Source of the DNA: Paraburkholderia aromaticivorans
GTDB lineage: Bacteria > Pseudomonadota > Gammaproteobacteria > Burkholderiales > Burkholderiaceae
DNA length: 64,000 nt
Assembly: GCF_012689525.1 (NCBI RefSeq)
Contig: NZ_CP051516.1
Coordinates: 1,550,001-1,614,000 of the forward strand
Reading direction: 5' to 3'
Shown: positions 21,269-30,290 of the stretch, piece after piece
Numbering within the stretch: position 1 is the first letter of the stretch
Layout of the letters: every line of letters starts with the position of its first letter
The notes under the pieces: generated by a model
Seen by the model: the letters and a program-made list of their open reading frames with translations, nothing else
Databases searched by the model: none
Told to the model about the DNA's origin: nothing
Program-made: the position numbers and the translations under genes

Positions 21269-22726
21269 TCACATCATCTCCATTTCCCGCATCTGCCCCA
21301 AGCCGAAAAAACGGCCTAACTCCTTGGCCAGTTCATTCAACACGCTCATCTCTTTCTGTGAGATGCGCCGTGGCTCCTGACTATGCGACCAGTCGCCGTA
21401 GAGAAGCGCCACGGTCGTGTCGCTTTCGTCGACGACCGGCAGCAGCACGAAGGCACGGGCGTCGTCGAATGAGCGGCGGAACCATTCGGGCAGCCGCGCG
21501 ACCATCTTCGGGTCGCGTGCATTCTCAATGAAGATACCCACGGAGTTCGCGATCGCCAGATGAAACACGTCGGGCTCGAAGGCGGTGTTGAACGTTAGTC
21601 TCGGCAACGCGGCGTCGATCTTCGGGCCGAGACCGAGGCGCGCCTTGAAGGTGCCGTTGCTGTGCTTGACGAACACCACGGTGCGCGCAAAGCCGAGGCC
21701 GGCGAGCAGCGTTTCCGCGGCCATCGCCAGCGCCGGCGCGAGCGGGCTGCCGGGCGGCAGTCCGCGCAGATCTTCGACGCCTACCGCGATGCGTGCCTCG
21801 GGATTGAGCGCCTCGCGCGCGATCGCGTCCGCATTGGCGCGCAGCTCGACGATTTCGCGCATCACGCCATCGCCGCCTTCTTCGCGGGCGAGCGCCACGC
21901 TCATCTCCAGCAGTACTTCGGGATCGGTGTTCAGCGCGCCGCTATATTCCTGCGCCAGTTCGGCGATGCGTTGCTCGCGCTCCCAGTCCGGCATGTTCTG
22001 CTGGGTGAGCACGTCGGCGACCGCCGTCGAGTAATTGGTGATGGCGCGCAGCCACTGCACCTGGCGCGGCTGCGTGACGTCCTGCGGGTCGAACTCGCCC
22101 ATGCCGGAGCGGATCATGTCGGGCAGGCGCCAGCGCACGGCGGCTTCGGCGCCGATCTCGTCGAACGTGACGCCGAGCACCAGGATGGAGGCGTCGGTTT
22201 CGAGCGTGCCGTCGTCGATATGGCGGCGAATCTGGTCCCATTCGGCGTCGAGATAGAACACCACCAGCAGCTTGCCGATCTGCCGCATCAGCGTGCAGAC
22301 CACGGCTTCCTCACCGGCGCGCAGATCGCCGCGCTCGGTCAGCTTGCGCGCGACGCAGCCCGACAGCAGCGTGCGGTTCAGTTCGAGTTTCGCGTCGATG
22401 CGGCGCGGCGCGCTGTGATGAAAGTGATCGACGATCTTCAGGCCGACCACGAGATGGCCGACCGCGTCCATGCCGAGCACCATCAGTGCGCGCGACACGG
22501 TCGTGATGTTGCCGCCGAACGCCATGTACATGGCCGAGTTGGCGAGCCGCAGCACTTTTTGCGTCAGGGCGAAGTCGGACAACACCACCTGCACGAGGCC
22601 GGTGAAGTCGAGGTCGTCATTGTTCATCGCCGCCATGGTAGAGCGCAGCGATTGCGACAGCATGGGGAAATCGCCGCGCTCGCTCATTCGCGTCCAGAGC
22701 CGGTCGAGCACCGCCGCCTTTACCAT
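21269..22726 (-). CDS. HDOD domain protein with C-terminal GAF-like domain
   Basis: A 485-residue cytoplasmic signalling protein. The HDOD domain occupies about residues 15-215 (FPMLSQSLRSTMAAMNNDDLD, LSDFALTQKVLRLANSAMY, TTVSRALMVLGMDAVGHLVVG). A GAF-like region covers roughly 310-460 (FARTVVFVKHSNGTFKARLG, DDARAFVLLPVVDESDTTVALLYGDW). The HD metal ligands are absent, as in all HDOD proteins. The start at 22726 is a choice: in-frame ATGs also occur at 22750 and 22798, and none has a strong ribosome site. It is one of four neighbouring HDOD/EAL genes. Confidence 0.82.
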   Translation of the reverse strand: MVKAAVLDRLWTRMSERGDFPMLSQSLRSTMAAMNNDDLDFTGLVQVVLSDFALTQKVLRLANSAMYMAFGGNITTVSRALMVLGMDAVGHLVVGLKIVDHFHHSAPRRIDAKLELNRTLLSGCVARKLTERGDLRAGEEAVVCTLMRQIGKLLVVFYLDAEWDQIRRHIDDGTLETDASILVLGVTFDEIGAEAAVRWRLPDMIRSGMGEFDPQDVTQPRQVQWLRAITNYSTAVADVLTQQNMPDWEREQRIAELAQEYSGALNTDPEVLLEMSVALAREEGGDGVMREIVELRANADAIAREALNPEARIAVGVEDLRGLPPGSPLAPALAMAAETLLAGLGFARTVVFVKHSNGTFKARLGLGPKIDAALPRLTFNTAFEPDVFHLAIANSVGIFIENARDPKMVARLPEWFRRSFDDARAFVLLPVVDESDTTVALLYGDWSHSQEPRRISQKEMSVLNELAKELGRFFGLGQMREMEMM

Positions 22727-22829
22727 GTGAGTCCCGCCAAAGCCATACATGTTCCAATGAGTGCCACGCCGGCCAGAGGCCGGCTTGTTCCGCTGCATGA
22801 TCCACTACATGAGCGCTTTGCCTGCATGG

Positions 22830-24644
22830 CTAGGCGCTGTGCAAATGAAGCGTGCGCGCTTCGAAACGCTGCGCGAGTTCGTCGGAGGGCAGCGCCTTGC
22901 AGACGAGCCACCCCTGGATGTGGTCGCATCCCATCTCGGTGAGCAGGGTGCGCTGCGCTTCCGTTTCGACGCCCTCGGCCACCAGCTCGAGATCCAGTGT
23001 CTGAGCGAGGCCCACGACGGCGCTAACGATTGCCTGATCGTTCCGGGAGGTTAGCAGATTCTCGACAAAACTCCTGTCGATCTTGAGCTTGGCCAGTGGG
23101 AAGCGTTGCAGGTAAGCCAGGCTCGAATAGCCGGTGCCGAAGTCGTCGACCGCGAAGCGGATGCCCATGGCGGTCAGGTCTTCGAGCAGACCCTTGGCAT
23201 GCGCCGGGTCGTGCATCAGCAGGCTTTCGGTGATCTCGAACACGAGGCGGCGCGGATCGATGCCAGTCAGTTCGATCGCCTCGCGCACGGAGTCCTTGAA
23301 GCGCGGATCGCGGAACTGCTGCGGCGACACGTTCACGGCCACGTATTGCAGGGAGATGTCTTTCGCATCCCACTGGATCAACTGCATGCAGGCCACCTTC
23401 AACACCCAGTTGCCGAGGAAGTTGATCAGGCCGATCGACTCAGCAAGTGGGATGAACATGGACGGCGGCACCAGTCCGTGCACCGGATGCAACCAGCGGA
23501 TCAGCGCTTCCACGCCGACCACGCCGTGCGTGCGGCTGCTCGTGATCGGCTGGAAGTGTAGCGAGAACTCGCCGTTGCGCACACCGTCGTAGAGGTCGGC
23601 CTCCAGCTTCAGGCGTTCGGCGTCGGCGGGGTTGTCGTCGGGGACGTAGAAGGCGAGCGTGTTGCCGCCGGCCGCCTTGGCCTGCAGGAGGGCGTGATCG
23701 GCCCAGCGCAGCAGATGGGTGTCGTGGCCGGCGGTGTCGTTGGCGTGGCGCACGTCGGGATAGAGCGCGATGCCGATGCTCGCCGACAGATGCACCTGCT
23801 GGCCGTTGAACACATACGGCTGCTGGATCGCGGTCAGCAGGCGCCGCGCCAGCGTTTCGGCGGCGGCCGCCGCGTCGGTGCGGCTGGCGGCGGGCTTCAC
23901 GAGGATCGCGAACTCGTCGCTGGCCACGCGCGCCACGGTCTCGCTCGGGCTCGTCATATTCAGGATGCGGCGCGAAGTGTCGCGCAGCATTTCGTCGCCG
24001 GCGTCGTAGCCGAGCGCGCGGTTCACGCGCTGATAGTCGTCGAGGTCGAGCAGCAGCAGCGCGGCCGGCGTGCCGTGCGCGTCGGCTTGCTGTTGGGCGT
24101 CGAGGAGCGCCGGAATCAGCGCCGACTGGTTGGCCAGATTGGTCAGGCGGTCCAGATGCAGCGCCTGGGTCAGACGTTCCTCGGTGGCGCGCCAGGCCGA
24201 CACGTCGAAGCCGGCGATCGCATAGCCCGCGGTGCCGTCGTGGCTGCTGCGCACCACGCGCAGCTCGACGGTGATCGGGTAGGTCAGCGACTTGATGAGG
24301 CTGAGCGTGGCCTTCTCGACGTTGCCCGAGACGGCGGCGCGCGTCAGCAGGGTGTCGAGGCGCGGCACGTCGGCCGGCGCCATGAGGTCGTGCAGCGTGA
24401 TGGTCTCGAGATACTCGCGGTGATAACCGATGAAGCGCAGGCTGGCTTCGGACACATAGATGAAGCGCAGCTCGTCGTCGACGTGCGCCAGCAGATCGAC
24501 GGCGCCGACCACCTGTTCCAGTTGCGCAGCGCGGCTTGCGGCCGTCTGCGGTTTGCCGTCCACGCGCCGGCCGAACGCACGAAGCCGGTCGATGACCGTG
24601 CGCAAGGAGCCCCGGCGGGGCGCGGTGATCCTGTTCGCTTCCAT
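22830..24644 (-). CDS. PAS-GGDEF-EAL protein, probable c-di-GMP phosphodiesterase with inactive cyclase domain
   Basis: A 604-residue protein with a PAS sensor (about residues 40-155), a GGDEF domain (about 165-325) and an EAL domain (about 345-590). The cyclase signature is ASDEF instead of GGDEF, so cyclase activity is probably lost. EAL catalytic elements are intact: VEALIRW, AVNVSPQQF, FEITESLLM, VDDFGTGYSSL, LKIDRSFVENL and AEGVETEAQ. It is expected to hydrolyse c-di-GMP under PAS control. There is no signal peptide or membrane segment. The start at 24644 follows common domain spacing; a GTG at 24689 is an alternative. Confidence 0.87.
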   Translation of the reverse strand: MEANRITAPRRGSLRTVIDRLRAFGRRVDGKPQTAASRAAQLEQVVGAVDLLAHVDDELRFIYVSEASLRFIGYHREYLETITLHDLMAPADVPRLDTLLTRAAVSGNVEKATLSLIKSLTYPITVELRVVRSSHDGTAGYAIAGFDVSAWRATEERLTQALHLDRLTNLANQSALIPALLDAQQQADAHGTPAALLLLDLDDYQRVNRALGYDAGDEMLRDTSRRILNMTSPSETVARVASDEFAILVKPAASRTDAAAAAETLARRLLTAIQQPYVFNGQQVHLSASIGIALYPDVRHANDTAGHDTHLLRWADHALLQAKAAGGNTLAFYVPDDNPADAERLKLEADLYDGVRNGEFSLHFQPITSSRTHGVVGVEALIRWLHPVHGLVPPSMFIPLAESIGLINFLGNWVLKVACMQLIQWDAKDISLQYVAVNVSPQQFRDPRFKDSVREAIELTGIDPRRLVFEITESLLMHDPAHAKGLLEDLTAMGIRFAVDDFGTGYSSLAYLQRFPLAKLKIDRSFVENLLTSRNDQAIVSAVVGLAQTLDLELVAEGVETEAQRTLLTEMGCDHIQGWLVCKALPSDELAQRFEARTLHLHSA

Positions 24645-24944
24645 GTTTATCGCTGGCAACCTGTATTCGTCTGCAGGCGGGCGGCTCACTTGCCCGCCAA
24701 TCAGGGCGGTCGAGAGGTATCAGGCCGCCCCATCAGAACGAGATAACGACCCTTGCGGCGAAATCTTTAGCGCCTGCTGTAAAAAACATCCGGTAAGGAA
24801 ACGCTTGTGCGGCCTGGCGGCGACCGGGGACCGATTCAGTTAAAGTGCGGCTATTCGACGTCCGTTAATAGGACAAACGCGTTGTGCAGTACCGGCTGAG
24901 ACGTCGCTGCTGCGTAGCTTACCGAACACTTCCCCCGATGCTCC

Positions 24945-26282
24945 ATGTCTGAACGCCATCAAGCCAAGGCCACTGCCCGGCATATCGAGGTGCTCGACGC
25001 AACTGCCGAAGGCGCCGAACCGTGGACCGCCACGCAATTCGTCTATCTGGGCCGTCAGCCGATCCTCGATCGCGACGGCGCGCTCAATGCTTACGAATTG
25101 TTGTTTCGAGCCGGCGCGCATAACTACGCCGAAGTCACCGACGACGCCCAGGCGACCGCGCAGGTGGTGGCGCGCGCGATCGGCGGGATCGGCGTGCCGA
25201 CGGTGTTGGGCCAACATCGCGGCTTCGTCAATATCGACCGCGCGCTGCTCTTTGACGACATCGTCCATCTGATGCCACCCGAGCGCTTCGTGCTCGAAAT
25301 CCTCGAGACCGTGAAATTCGACGCGCAACTGGTCCGCCGGCTGGGCGAGTTGCGCCGCGCCGGCTTTCAGGTGGCGCTCGACGACGTGAGCGAACTGTCC
25401 GACGAGCTGATCGGCGCGCTGCCGCATGCCGACATCGTCAAGATCGACTTTCTGCAGACCGACCGCGCCGTGTTGCCGAAGCTGGCGGCGCTGGTGCGCG
25501 CGCAGGGCAAGACGCTGATCGCCGAGAAGGTCGAGACGCGCGAAGATTTCGCGCTCGCGCGTGACCTCGGCTTCGATCTGTTTCAGGGCTATTTTTTCGC
25601 GCGGCCGCAGGTGCTGGCCGCGCCGCGCAACCGCTCGCCGCGGCCGGGCCTGCTGCGCCTGCTGGCCTTGCTGTCGCGCGATGCCGGCATCGTCGAACTC
25701 GAAGCGGAGCTCAAGCTGAATCCGAGCGTGGTGGTGCAGCTGCTGCGCCTTGTCAATTCGAGCGCATTCGGACTGGGGCGCAATATCGCGTCGTTGCGCG
25801 AGGCGATCATTGCCACCGGCACACGGCAAATCGCGCGCTGGGCGCAACTGCTGCTGTACGCCGACAGCGGCGATCTGCCGTGGCGCGCCGATCCGCTGGT
25901 GCAACTGGCGGGCACGCGCTCGCGTTTCATGGAGCTGGCCGCGGCGTGGCTGCGTCCCGCCGACGACGAATTCGCCGATGCGGCCTTCATGACCGGAATT
26001 TTTTCGCTGATCCACGTGGTGCTCGGCAGCTCGCCGGGCGCGGCGTTGGAGAAACTCGGCCTCGCGCCGCAGATTCGCGAAGCGATCGTGTCGCGGCGCG
26101 ACGAGTTGGGCACTTTGCTGCGCCTCGCCGAGGCAGCCGGCGAGGGCGTCGACGCCGCATCGATCGCGCTGGGCCCCGATGCGCCGGCCGGCTTCGTGGT
26201 CTTTACGCCCGAGGTGCTGGCCGAGCTGAACCTGTCGGCCGCGGCGTGGTTCGGCGCGCATATCGAGGAAGCGGTCGCCTGA
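24945..26282 (+). CDS. EAL-HDOD signalling protein (YuxH/CdgJ-like)
   Basis: A 445-residue paralogue of the protein at 19750. The EAL region (about 30-230) begins YLGRQPILDRDGALNAYELLFRA and keeps the Asn position (FVNIDRALLF), Glu (LEILE), Asp pair (LDDVSE) and Lys (IVKIDF), but not the full DDFGTGYSS loop. The HDOD domain follows (LLRLLALLSRDAGIVELEAEL, VVVQLLRLVNSSAFG). Vibrio CdgJ and Bacillus YuxH share this layout and affect motility and biofilm. Whether this copy hydrolyses c-di-GMP is open. Confidence 0.85.
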   Translation: MSERHQAKATARHIEVLDATAEGAEPWTATQFVYLGRQPILDRDGALNAYELLFRAGAHNYAEVTDDAQATAQVVARAIGGIGVPTVLGQHRGFVNIDRALLFDDIVHLMPPERFVLEILETVKFDAQLVRRLGELRRAGFQVALDDVSELSDELIGALPHADIVKIDFLQTDRAVLPKLAALVRAQGKTLIAEKVETREDFALARDLGFDLFQGYFFARPQVLAAPRNRSPRPGLLRLLALLSRDAGIVELEAELKLNPSVVVQLLRLVNSSAFGLGRNIASLREAIIATGTRQIARWAQLLLYADSGDLPWRADPLVQLAGTRSRFMELAAAWLRPADDEFADAAFMTGIFSLIHVVLGSSPGAALEKLGLAPQIREAIVSRRDELGTLLRLAEAAGEGVDAASIALGPDAPAGFVVFTPEVLAELNLSAAAWFGAHIEEAVA

Positions 26283-26371
26283 CGGGCGGGTCGGCGCCGT
26301 CGCGCGCTTTCAGTGTGCTTGCCGTGGCGGGGTTCGCGGCAACGACTTCTGAATCCTTCAGGCTGGTTGTT

Positions 26372-26390
26372 ACGTACCTTGTGAGTACGT
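26372..26390. promoter_or_regulatory. Dyad ACGTAC-N7-GTACGT upstream of the peroxiredoxin gene
   Basis: A 6-base perfect inverted repeat (26372-26377, 26385-26390) lies about 95 bases before the peroxiredoxin start. It could be an operator for a dimeric regulator; no OxyR-type consensus was recognised. Confidence 0.25.
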
Positions 26391-26483
26391 GGTCCAATAG
26401 CGAAGTTGGCCGGCGTTCGCCTGAACGCGGCGGCCCTGGGTTCATTGGACGAACCGCGTGCATCCACGCCTGGAGAAAAGCAG

Positions 26484-27047
26484 ATGAAGAGGAAATTCAT
26501 ATCGGCCGCGCTGGCCGCCGCCGTGTCGGTGGGATTCGCCATGCATTCGCTGACGGCCTCGGCGACCCTCAAGCCGGGCGATGCCGCGCCGGACTTCACC
26601 GCGCAGGCTTCGCTGGGCGGCAAGACTTATACGTATTCGCTGGCCGACGAGCTGAAGAAAGGGCCGGTGGTGGTGTATTTCTATCCGGCGGCCTTCACCA
26701 AGGGTTGCACGATCGAAGCCCATGAGTTCGCTGAAGCCGTCGATGAGTACAAGAAGTATGGCGCGACGGTGATCGGCGTGTCGCACGACAACATCGACAC
26801 CTTGACGAAGTTTTCGGTGAGCGAATGCCGCAGCAAATTCCCGGTTGCGGCTGATGCCGATTCGAAGGTGATCGGCGAATACGATGCGGGCCTGCCGATG
26901 CATGCGTCGATGGCCAATCGCGTGTCGTATGTGATCGCGCCGGATGGCAAGATCATTTACGAGTACACGAGCCTCTCGCCGGAGAAGCATGTCGAGAATA
27001 CGCTGAAGGCCGTGAAGGATTGGGCGGCGGCGCATAAGCAGCCTTAA
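26484..27047 (+). CDS. Periplasmic peroxiredoxin (AhpC/TSA-BCP type)
   Basis: A 187-residue thioredoxin-fold peroxidase with a signal peptide (residues 1-27, ending TASA). The peroxidatic Cys is in YPAAFTKGCTIEAHEF and a second Cys in FSVSECRSKFPV may resolve it. It reduces peroxides at the expense of a thiol donor. Export is supported by the signal peptide, whereas most BCP proteins are cytosolic. The ATG at 26484 is chosen because it starts the signal peptide and follows GGAG at 26472-26475. A dyad lies upstream. Confidence 0.88.
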   Translation: MKRKFISAALAAAVSVGFAMHSLTASATLKPGDAAPDFTAQASLGGKTYTYSLADELKKGPVVVYFYPAAFTKGCTIEAHEFAEAVDEYKKYGATVIGVSHDNIDTLTKFSVSECRSKFPVAADADSKVIGEYDAGLPMHASMANRVSYVIAPDGKIIYEYTSLSPEKHVENTLKAVKDWAAAHKQP

Positions 27048-27157
27048 GGTCAAGCTGGGCGTCCGCGCAATTTTCGCAATGGCTTTTTGCGGTGTTCTTG
27101 CTGCGAGCGGTGAGCATCGCTCGTGCTAGGCTGAGTTTTTTGCCCTGTGAGCTAGCG

Positions 27158-27616
27158 ATGCCGATTCTCGTTGCGTTGATTGCGCTCATCGCGCTGGTGT
27201 ATGGCGCGGTGCGGGCGTTTTATGCCTTGGAGGCGGCCTTTGGGCTCGCCGTAGCGGTTGGCGTTGCCGTAGTGGTCGCTCTACTGCTGATTGCCGCGCT
27301 GGCTCATTGGTGGCGTCGTCGGAAAGAAGTCGCGGCGAACGTTCGGGATGGAGACTGGACTCACGAACTCAAGGGGAGTTGGGGGTCGGTGCGGCTTGCT
27401 GCCGGTAAGCGGCTGTGTGAGATTCATCTTGGTGACGAGCAGGGCGCCTATATCTTTGCCGATTTGCTCGCGGCCGAGGTGCAGGGCCGCGAGGCCCAGG
27501 TCGCGCTGAAGGTCAAAGACGCGAAGCGTGGGGTGTGGGTAGTGCCCATGTCTAGCGAGCGGCAGGCGAGGCAATGGCAGCGGATTTTTTTGCTTGCGAT
27601 GCAGCAGAAGCTTTGA
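27158..27616 (+). CDS. Hypothetical inner-membrane protein with cytosolic C-terminal domain
   Basis: A 152-residue protein. Two adjacent hydrophobic helices (residues 2-22 and 25-48) are followed by the basic stop HWWRRRKE. A soluble domain of about 100 residues follows (WTHELKGSWGSVRLAAGKRL, VWVVPMSSERQARQWQRIFL), resembling conserved hypothetical proteins of Burkholderia. No family function is recognised. It is transcribed in the same direction as the peroxiredoxin gene, 110 bases downstream of it. Confidence 0.65.
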   Translation: MPILVALIALIALVYGAVRAFYALEAAFGLAVAVGVAVVVALLLIAALAHWWRRRKEVAANVRDGDWTHELKGSWGSVRLAAGKRLCEIHLGDEQGAYIFADLLAAEVQGREAQVALKVKDAKRGVWVVPMSSERQARQWQRIFLLAMQQKL

Positions 27617-27780
27617 AAACGGCTGTCTGCTATTCGGCAGCAAGGCCTGTACAGAGAAGCGCATTGACCGCTGCATCGCAAAGCCGGCTGCAGGATAGCC
27701 GTGCTGATTTCGGACTTGTCCCATAGCCGCATACGTCACCCGTTGGCATAACGATAGTTCTCGCGAACGTGGACGTTTAA

Positions 27781-28479
27781 ATGCCAAAAAAGATCGTTCA
27801 AAACCTCCTCCGCGCGGCATTGATGGAATGCTGCTCACCCGCTCGGGTCAATAAAATTGCAACGCACGCTCAGTATGTTGCGGCAGCCAGAGCGGCCGAA
27901 CACGATCTGAATTGCTTCGCCGCCAAGGACCCCGCATCCCGTGGGTCGGTGGAAGATATCGCATTCGGATACTCGTCCTACAAAGCGGTACTTCACTACC
28001 GCCTCGCTCACGCAATTCTCGACATGGCCTCGCTCGACCGCGACCCCGACAGGGAAATCGAAAGTGTCGCTATCCTCGTATCGGCGCGAGGCAAGCTGCT
28101 CTCAGGCGCCGAGATTCATCCGCGCTGTCATATCGGGCAGCGCTTCGTTTTGGACCACGGGTGGGGCACGGTGATCGGTGAGACGTCCCGCATCGGCGAC
28201 GACTGTTACATCCTCGGCGGCGTCGTGCTGGGCGCCGCGGGCATATCCGCCAATCCGTCAGGAAAACGACATCCGACGTTGGGACATCGCGCCGAAGTGG
28301 GTGCTTTCACGCGAATCTTCGGCGACGTTGTGATCGGCGACGATGTGTTCATCTCGCCGCATTGCGTGATTACAGAGGACATTCCGTCTGATTCGATCGT
28401 CACACTCAAATCCGCACTTCAACTGACCCGGAAGAAAAAGTCCCAACGCCCCGCCACCACTCTGCTAGATCTATTCTGA
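27781..28479 (+). CDS. Serine O-acetyltransferase (CysE/EpsC-like)
   Basis: A 232-residue left-handed beta-helix acyltransferase. The active-site pair is Asp125-His126 in FVLDHGWGTVIGETSRIG, followed by hexapeptide repeats (GDDCYILGGVVLGAAG) and a second conserved His at 164 in GKRHPTLG. It acetylates serine with acetyl-CoA to give O-acetylserine, the substrate of cysteine synthase. The C-terminal tail after ~210 is basic and lacks the classical Ile end used to bind CysK. The AlaX-like gene follows after 5 bases, and a cysteine-synthase operon converges on the pair. Base composition looks less GC-rich than upstream genes. Confidence 0.87.
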   Translation: MPKKIVQNLLRAALMECCSPARVNKIATHAQYVAAARAAEHDLNCFAAKDPASRGSVEDIAFGYSSYKAVLHYRLAHAILDMASLDRDPDREIESVAILVSARGKLLSGAEIHPRCHIGQRFVLDHGWGTVIGETSRIGDDCYILGGVVLGAAGISANPSGKRHPTLGHRAEVGAFTRIFGDVVIGDDVFISPHCVITEDIPSDSIVTLKSALQLTRKKKSQRPATTLLDLF

Positions 28480-28484
28480 CTACC

Positions 28485-29255
28485 ATGTTTTCATTGAATC
28501 GAAAGACCAGCAAGCGCTACTACGAAGATCTCCATCTGGACCGTTGCGTCGCAACGGTAGTCAAGGTCGGTGCCAGCTATGTGGAGCTCGATGCCACCGT
28601 GGCCTATCCAGAGGGCGGAGGGCAGGATGCCGACCATGGAGTCATCGTTTCAGAGAGTGGCGTCGAAATTCGTTTCAACCATGCAAAGAAGATGTATGGC
28701 GATCATCTGACAATCGCGGATTTTCCTGACATTCAGGTCGGCGGGGTGATTGAACATATCGTTCATCCTGATGACATCGGGCATCTTGCTAACGTGCGGG
28801 TGCATGACCGGGTCGAGGTGCGAATCAACCGCTTGCGCCGTGCGCAACTTTCCCTAAGCCACACGGCGTGCCACCTGCTCCTGATTGGCGTGCAGCAAAT
28901 AAGGCCGGACGCAGCTGCCTGGATACTCGGATGTCATATTAGGACTGACGCAGCGCGGCTCGATTTTGCCGTCGACGAGCGTATCACCCCCGAAGAAATC
29001 ATCGAGATAGAAAACATTGCCAACGCATTCGTCCTGCGAGCCTGCGATGTGCGTGTCTATCCTCATTCCATTCATCCGGACGCCCGATATTGGGAGTGCG
29101 AGGGCAACGTGATCCCCTGTGGCGGCACTCATCTTGACAACACAAGGCGGATCGGACGGATGGAGATACGTCGTAAGAGCATGGGCGCAGGAAAAGAGCG
29201 TCTGTCCTGTTCATTCAACGACGCCGCATTTGCGACTGACGTCTTTCATCCATGA
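28485..29255 (+). CDS. AlaX-type alanyl-tRNA editing protein (trans-editing deacylase)
   Basis: A 256-residue protein matching the editing domain of alanyl-tRNA synthetase. The N-terminal fold carries AYPEGGGQDADHG (about residues 40-52). Zinc ligands are complete: His126 and His130 in LSHTACHLL, and Cys212 and His216 in CGGTH. Free AlaX proteins hydrolyse Ser-tRNA(Ala) or Gly-tRNA(Ala). Coupling with a serine acetyltransferase is unusual and suggests it guards translation against an amino acid made by this locus. That is inference. It is translated just after the acetyltransferase gene. Confidence 0.88.
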   Translation: MFSLNRKTSKRYYEDLHLDRCVATVVKVGASYVELDATVAYPEGGGQDADHGVIVSESGVEIRFNHAKKMYGDHLTIADFPDIQVGGVIEHIVHPDDIGHLANVRVHDRVEVRINRLRRAQLSLSHTACHLLLIGVQQIRPDAAAWILGCHIRTDAARLDFAVDERITPEEIIEIENIANAFVLRACDVRVYPHSIHPDARYWECEGNVIPCGGTHLDNTRRIGRMEIRRKSMGAGKERLSCSFNDAAFATDVFHP

Positions 29256-29329
29256 AATCTGTCCGATCGCACGCACACAAGCCCGTTTGCTTGCATCGAA
29301 GCGGGTTGTCCAGAGTGCGAAAGGAAACG

Positions 29330-29354
29330 ACGGCAACGGGGTAATCGTTGCCGT
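29330..29354 (-). terminator. Probable terminator after the cysteine synthase gene
   Basis: The inverted repeat ACGGCAAC / GTTGCCGT (29330-29337 and 29347-29354) touches the stop codon of the minus-strand cysteine synthase gene. On that strand it is followed by TCGTTTCCTTTC, only a weak T tract. Confidence 0.5.
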
Positions 29355-30268
29355 TATTCGAAGTAAGATAGGTAAGACTCGACACCGTCGTAAATCATGG
29401 TGAGCACGACAGCGCTTTTGGGTAGCGTTGTTTTCAGTTTGGAGACTGCGACGAGGTTGGCTGCGGAGGACATTCCAAGGCTGATCGAGTCGCTCCGCAT
29501 GGTTCGCCGAACCATCTCCTGGCAGTCGGGTTTTGAAACTTTGATCATCCCGTCAAGTACGGACAGGTTCAAGATTGCCGGAACAACGCCGATCGACAAT
29601 CCTTGAATTTCATGCGGAGCATGCCGGTCGGTCAGCAGATCGCATTGCTCCGGTTCGACGCCGAACACGTGAATACCGGGCCAATGCCGCTTGAGCGTCT
29701 CGCCAATGCCGGTGATATGCCCTCCGGTGCCGATGCCTGCCACGAAGCAGTCCACTTGACGCTCGCCGAAATCACGAATAATTTCCTGAGCCGAGGACTG
29801 TCGATGCGTTTCTGGATTGGCGTGGTTGCGCTGCTGATTAAGCATCACATAATGGGGATTCTCCAACTGTAATTCTGTCGCACGTTGACCGTGAGAATTG
29901 TTTCCCAAGCGGCTGTCTGAGAGCACCACCTTGGCACCATAGAGCCGCAGCAGTCGTTGTTTATCTGGACTGTAATTGTCAGGTATCACCAGCACCACTT
30001 TGTAGCCGAGAATATTGCCTGCGATCGCGAGTCCAATACCGGTGTTACCGCCGCTAGGTTCTACGATCGTTTGCTGCCTGCCTCGTACAAGAATGCCTTT
30101 ACGCTCAGCGTCGAGGATCATACCCAAAGCGATTCGCGCCTTGTGGCTGCCGCCCGGATTAAAGGATTCGAGCTTCGCATAGACATCCAGCCCAAGTTCG
30201 CCTGAGAGCGCTCCCAGACGAACGATCGGCGTGTTGCCTATGACTTCGAGTATCGACTGATAAATCAT
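29354..30268 (-). CDS. PLP-dependent cysteine synthase (CysM-like)
   Basis: A 304-residue fold-type II PLP enzyme. The PLP lysine is K43 in NPGGSHKARIAL, the substrate loop is EPSGGNTGIGLA, the phosphate cup is GIGTGGHITG, and a conserved Ser lies in SISLGMSSAAN. It replaces the acetyl or phospho group of activated serine with a sulfur nucleophile. Its place after a fused sulfur-carrier/E1 gene and a JAMM protease mirrors the mycobacterial mec-cysO-cysM set, where CysM uses CysO thiocarboxylate. The ATG at 30268 is 22 bases after the previous stop; an upstream ATG at 30319 overlaps that gene. Confidence 0.88.
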   Translation of the reverse strand: MIYQSILEVIGNTPIVRLGALSGELGLDVYAKLESFNPGGSHKARIALGMILDAERKGILVRGRQQTIVEPSGGNTGIGLAIAGNILGYKVVLVIPDNYSPDKQRLLRLYGAKVVLSDSRLGNNSHGQRATELQLENPHYVMLNQQRNHANPETHRQSSAQEIIRDFGERQVDCFVAGIGTGGHITGIGETLKRHWPGIHVFGVEPEQCDLLTDRHAPHEIQGLSIGVVPAILNLSVLDGMIKVSKPDCQEMVRRTMRSDSISLGMSSAANLVAVSKLKTTLPKSAVVLTMIYDGVESYLSYFE

Positions 30269-30290
30269 CGCATCGGTGCCAGGTTCAAGA

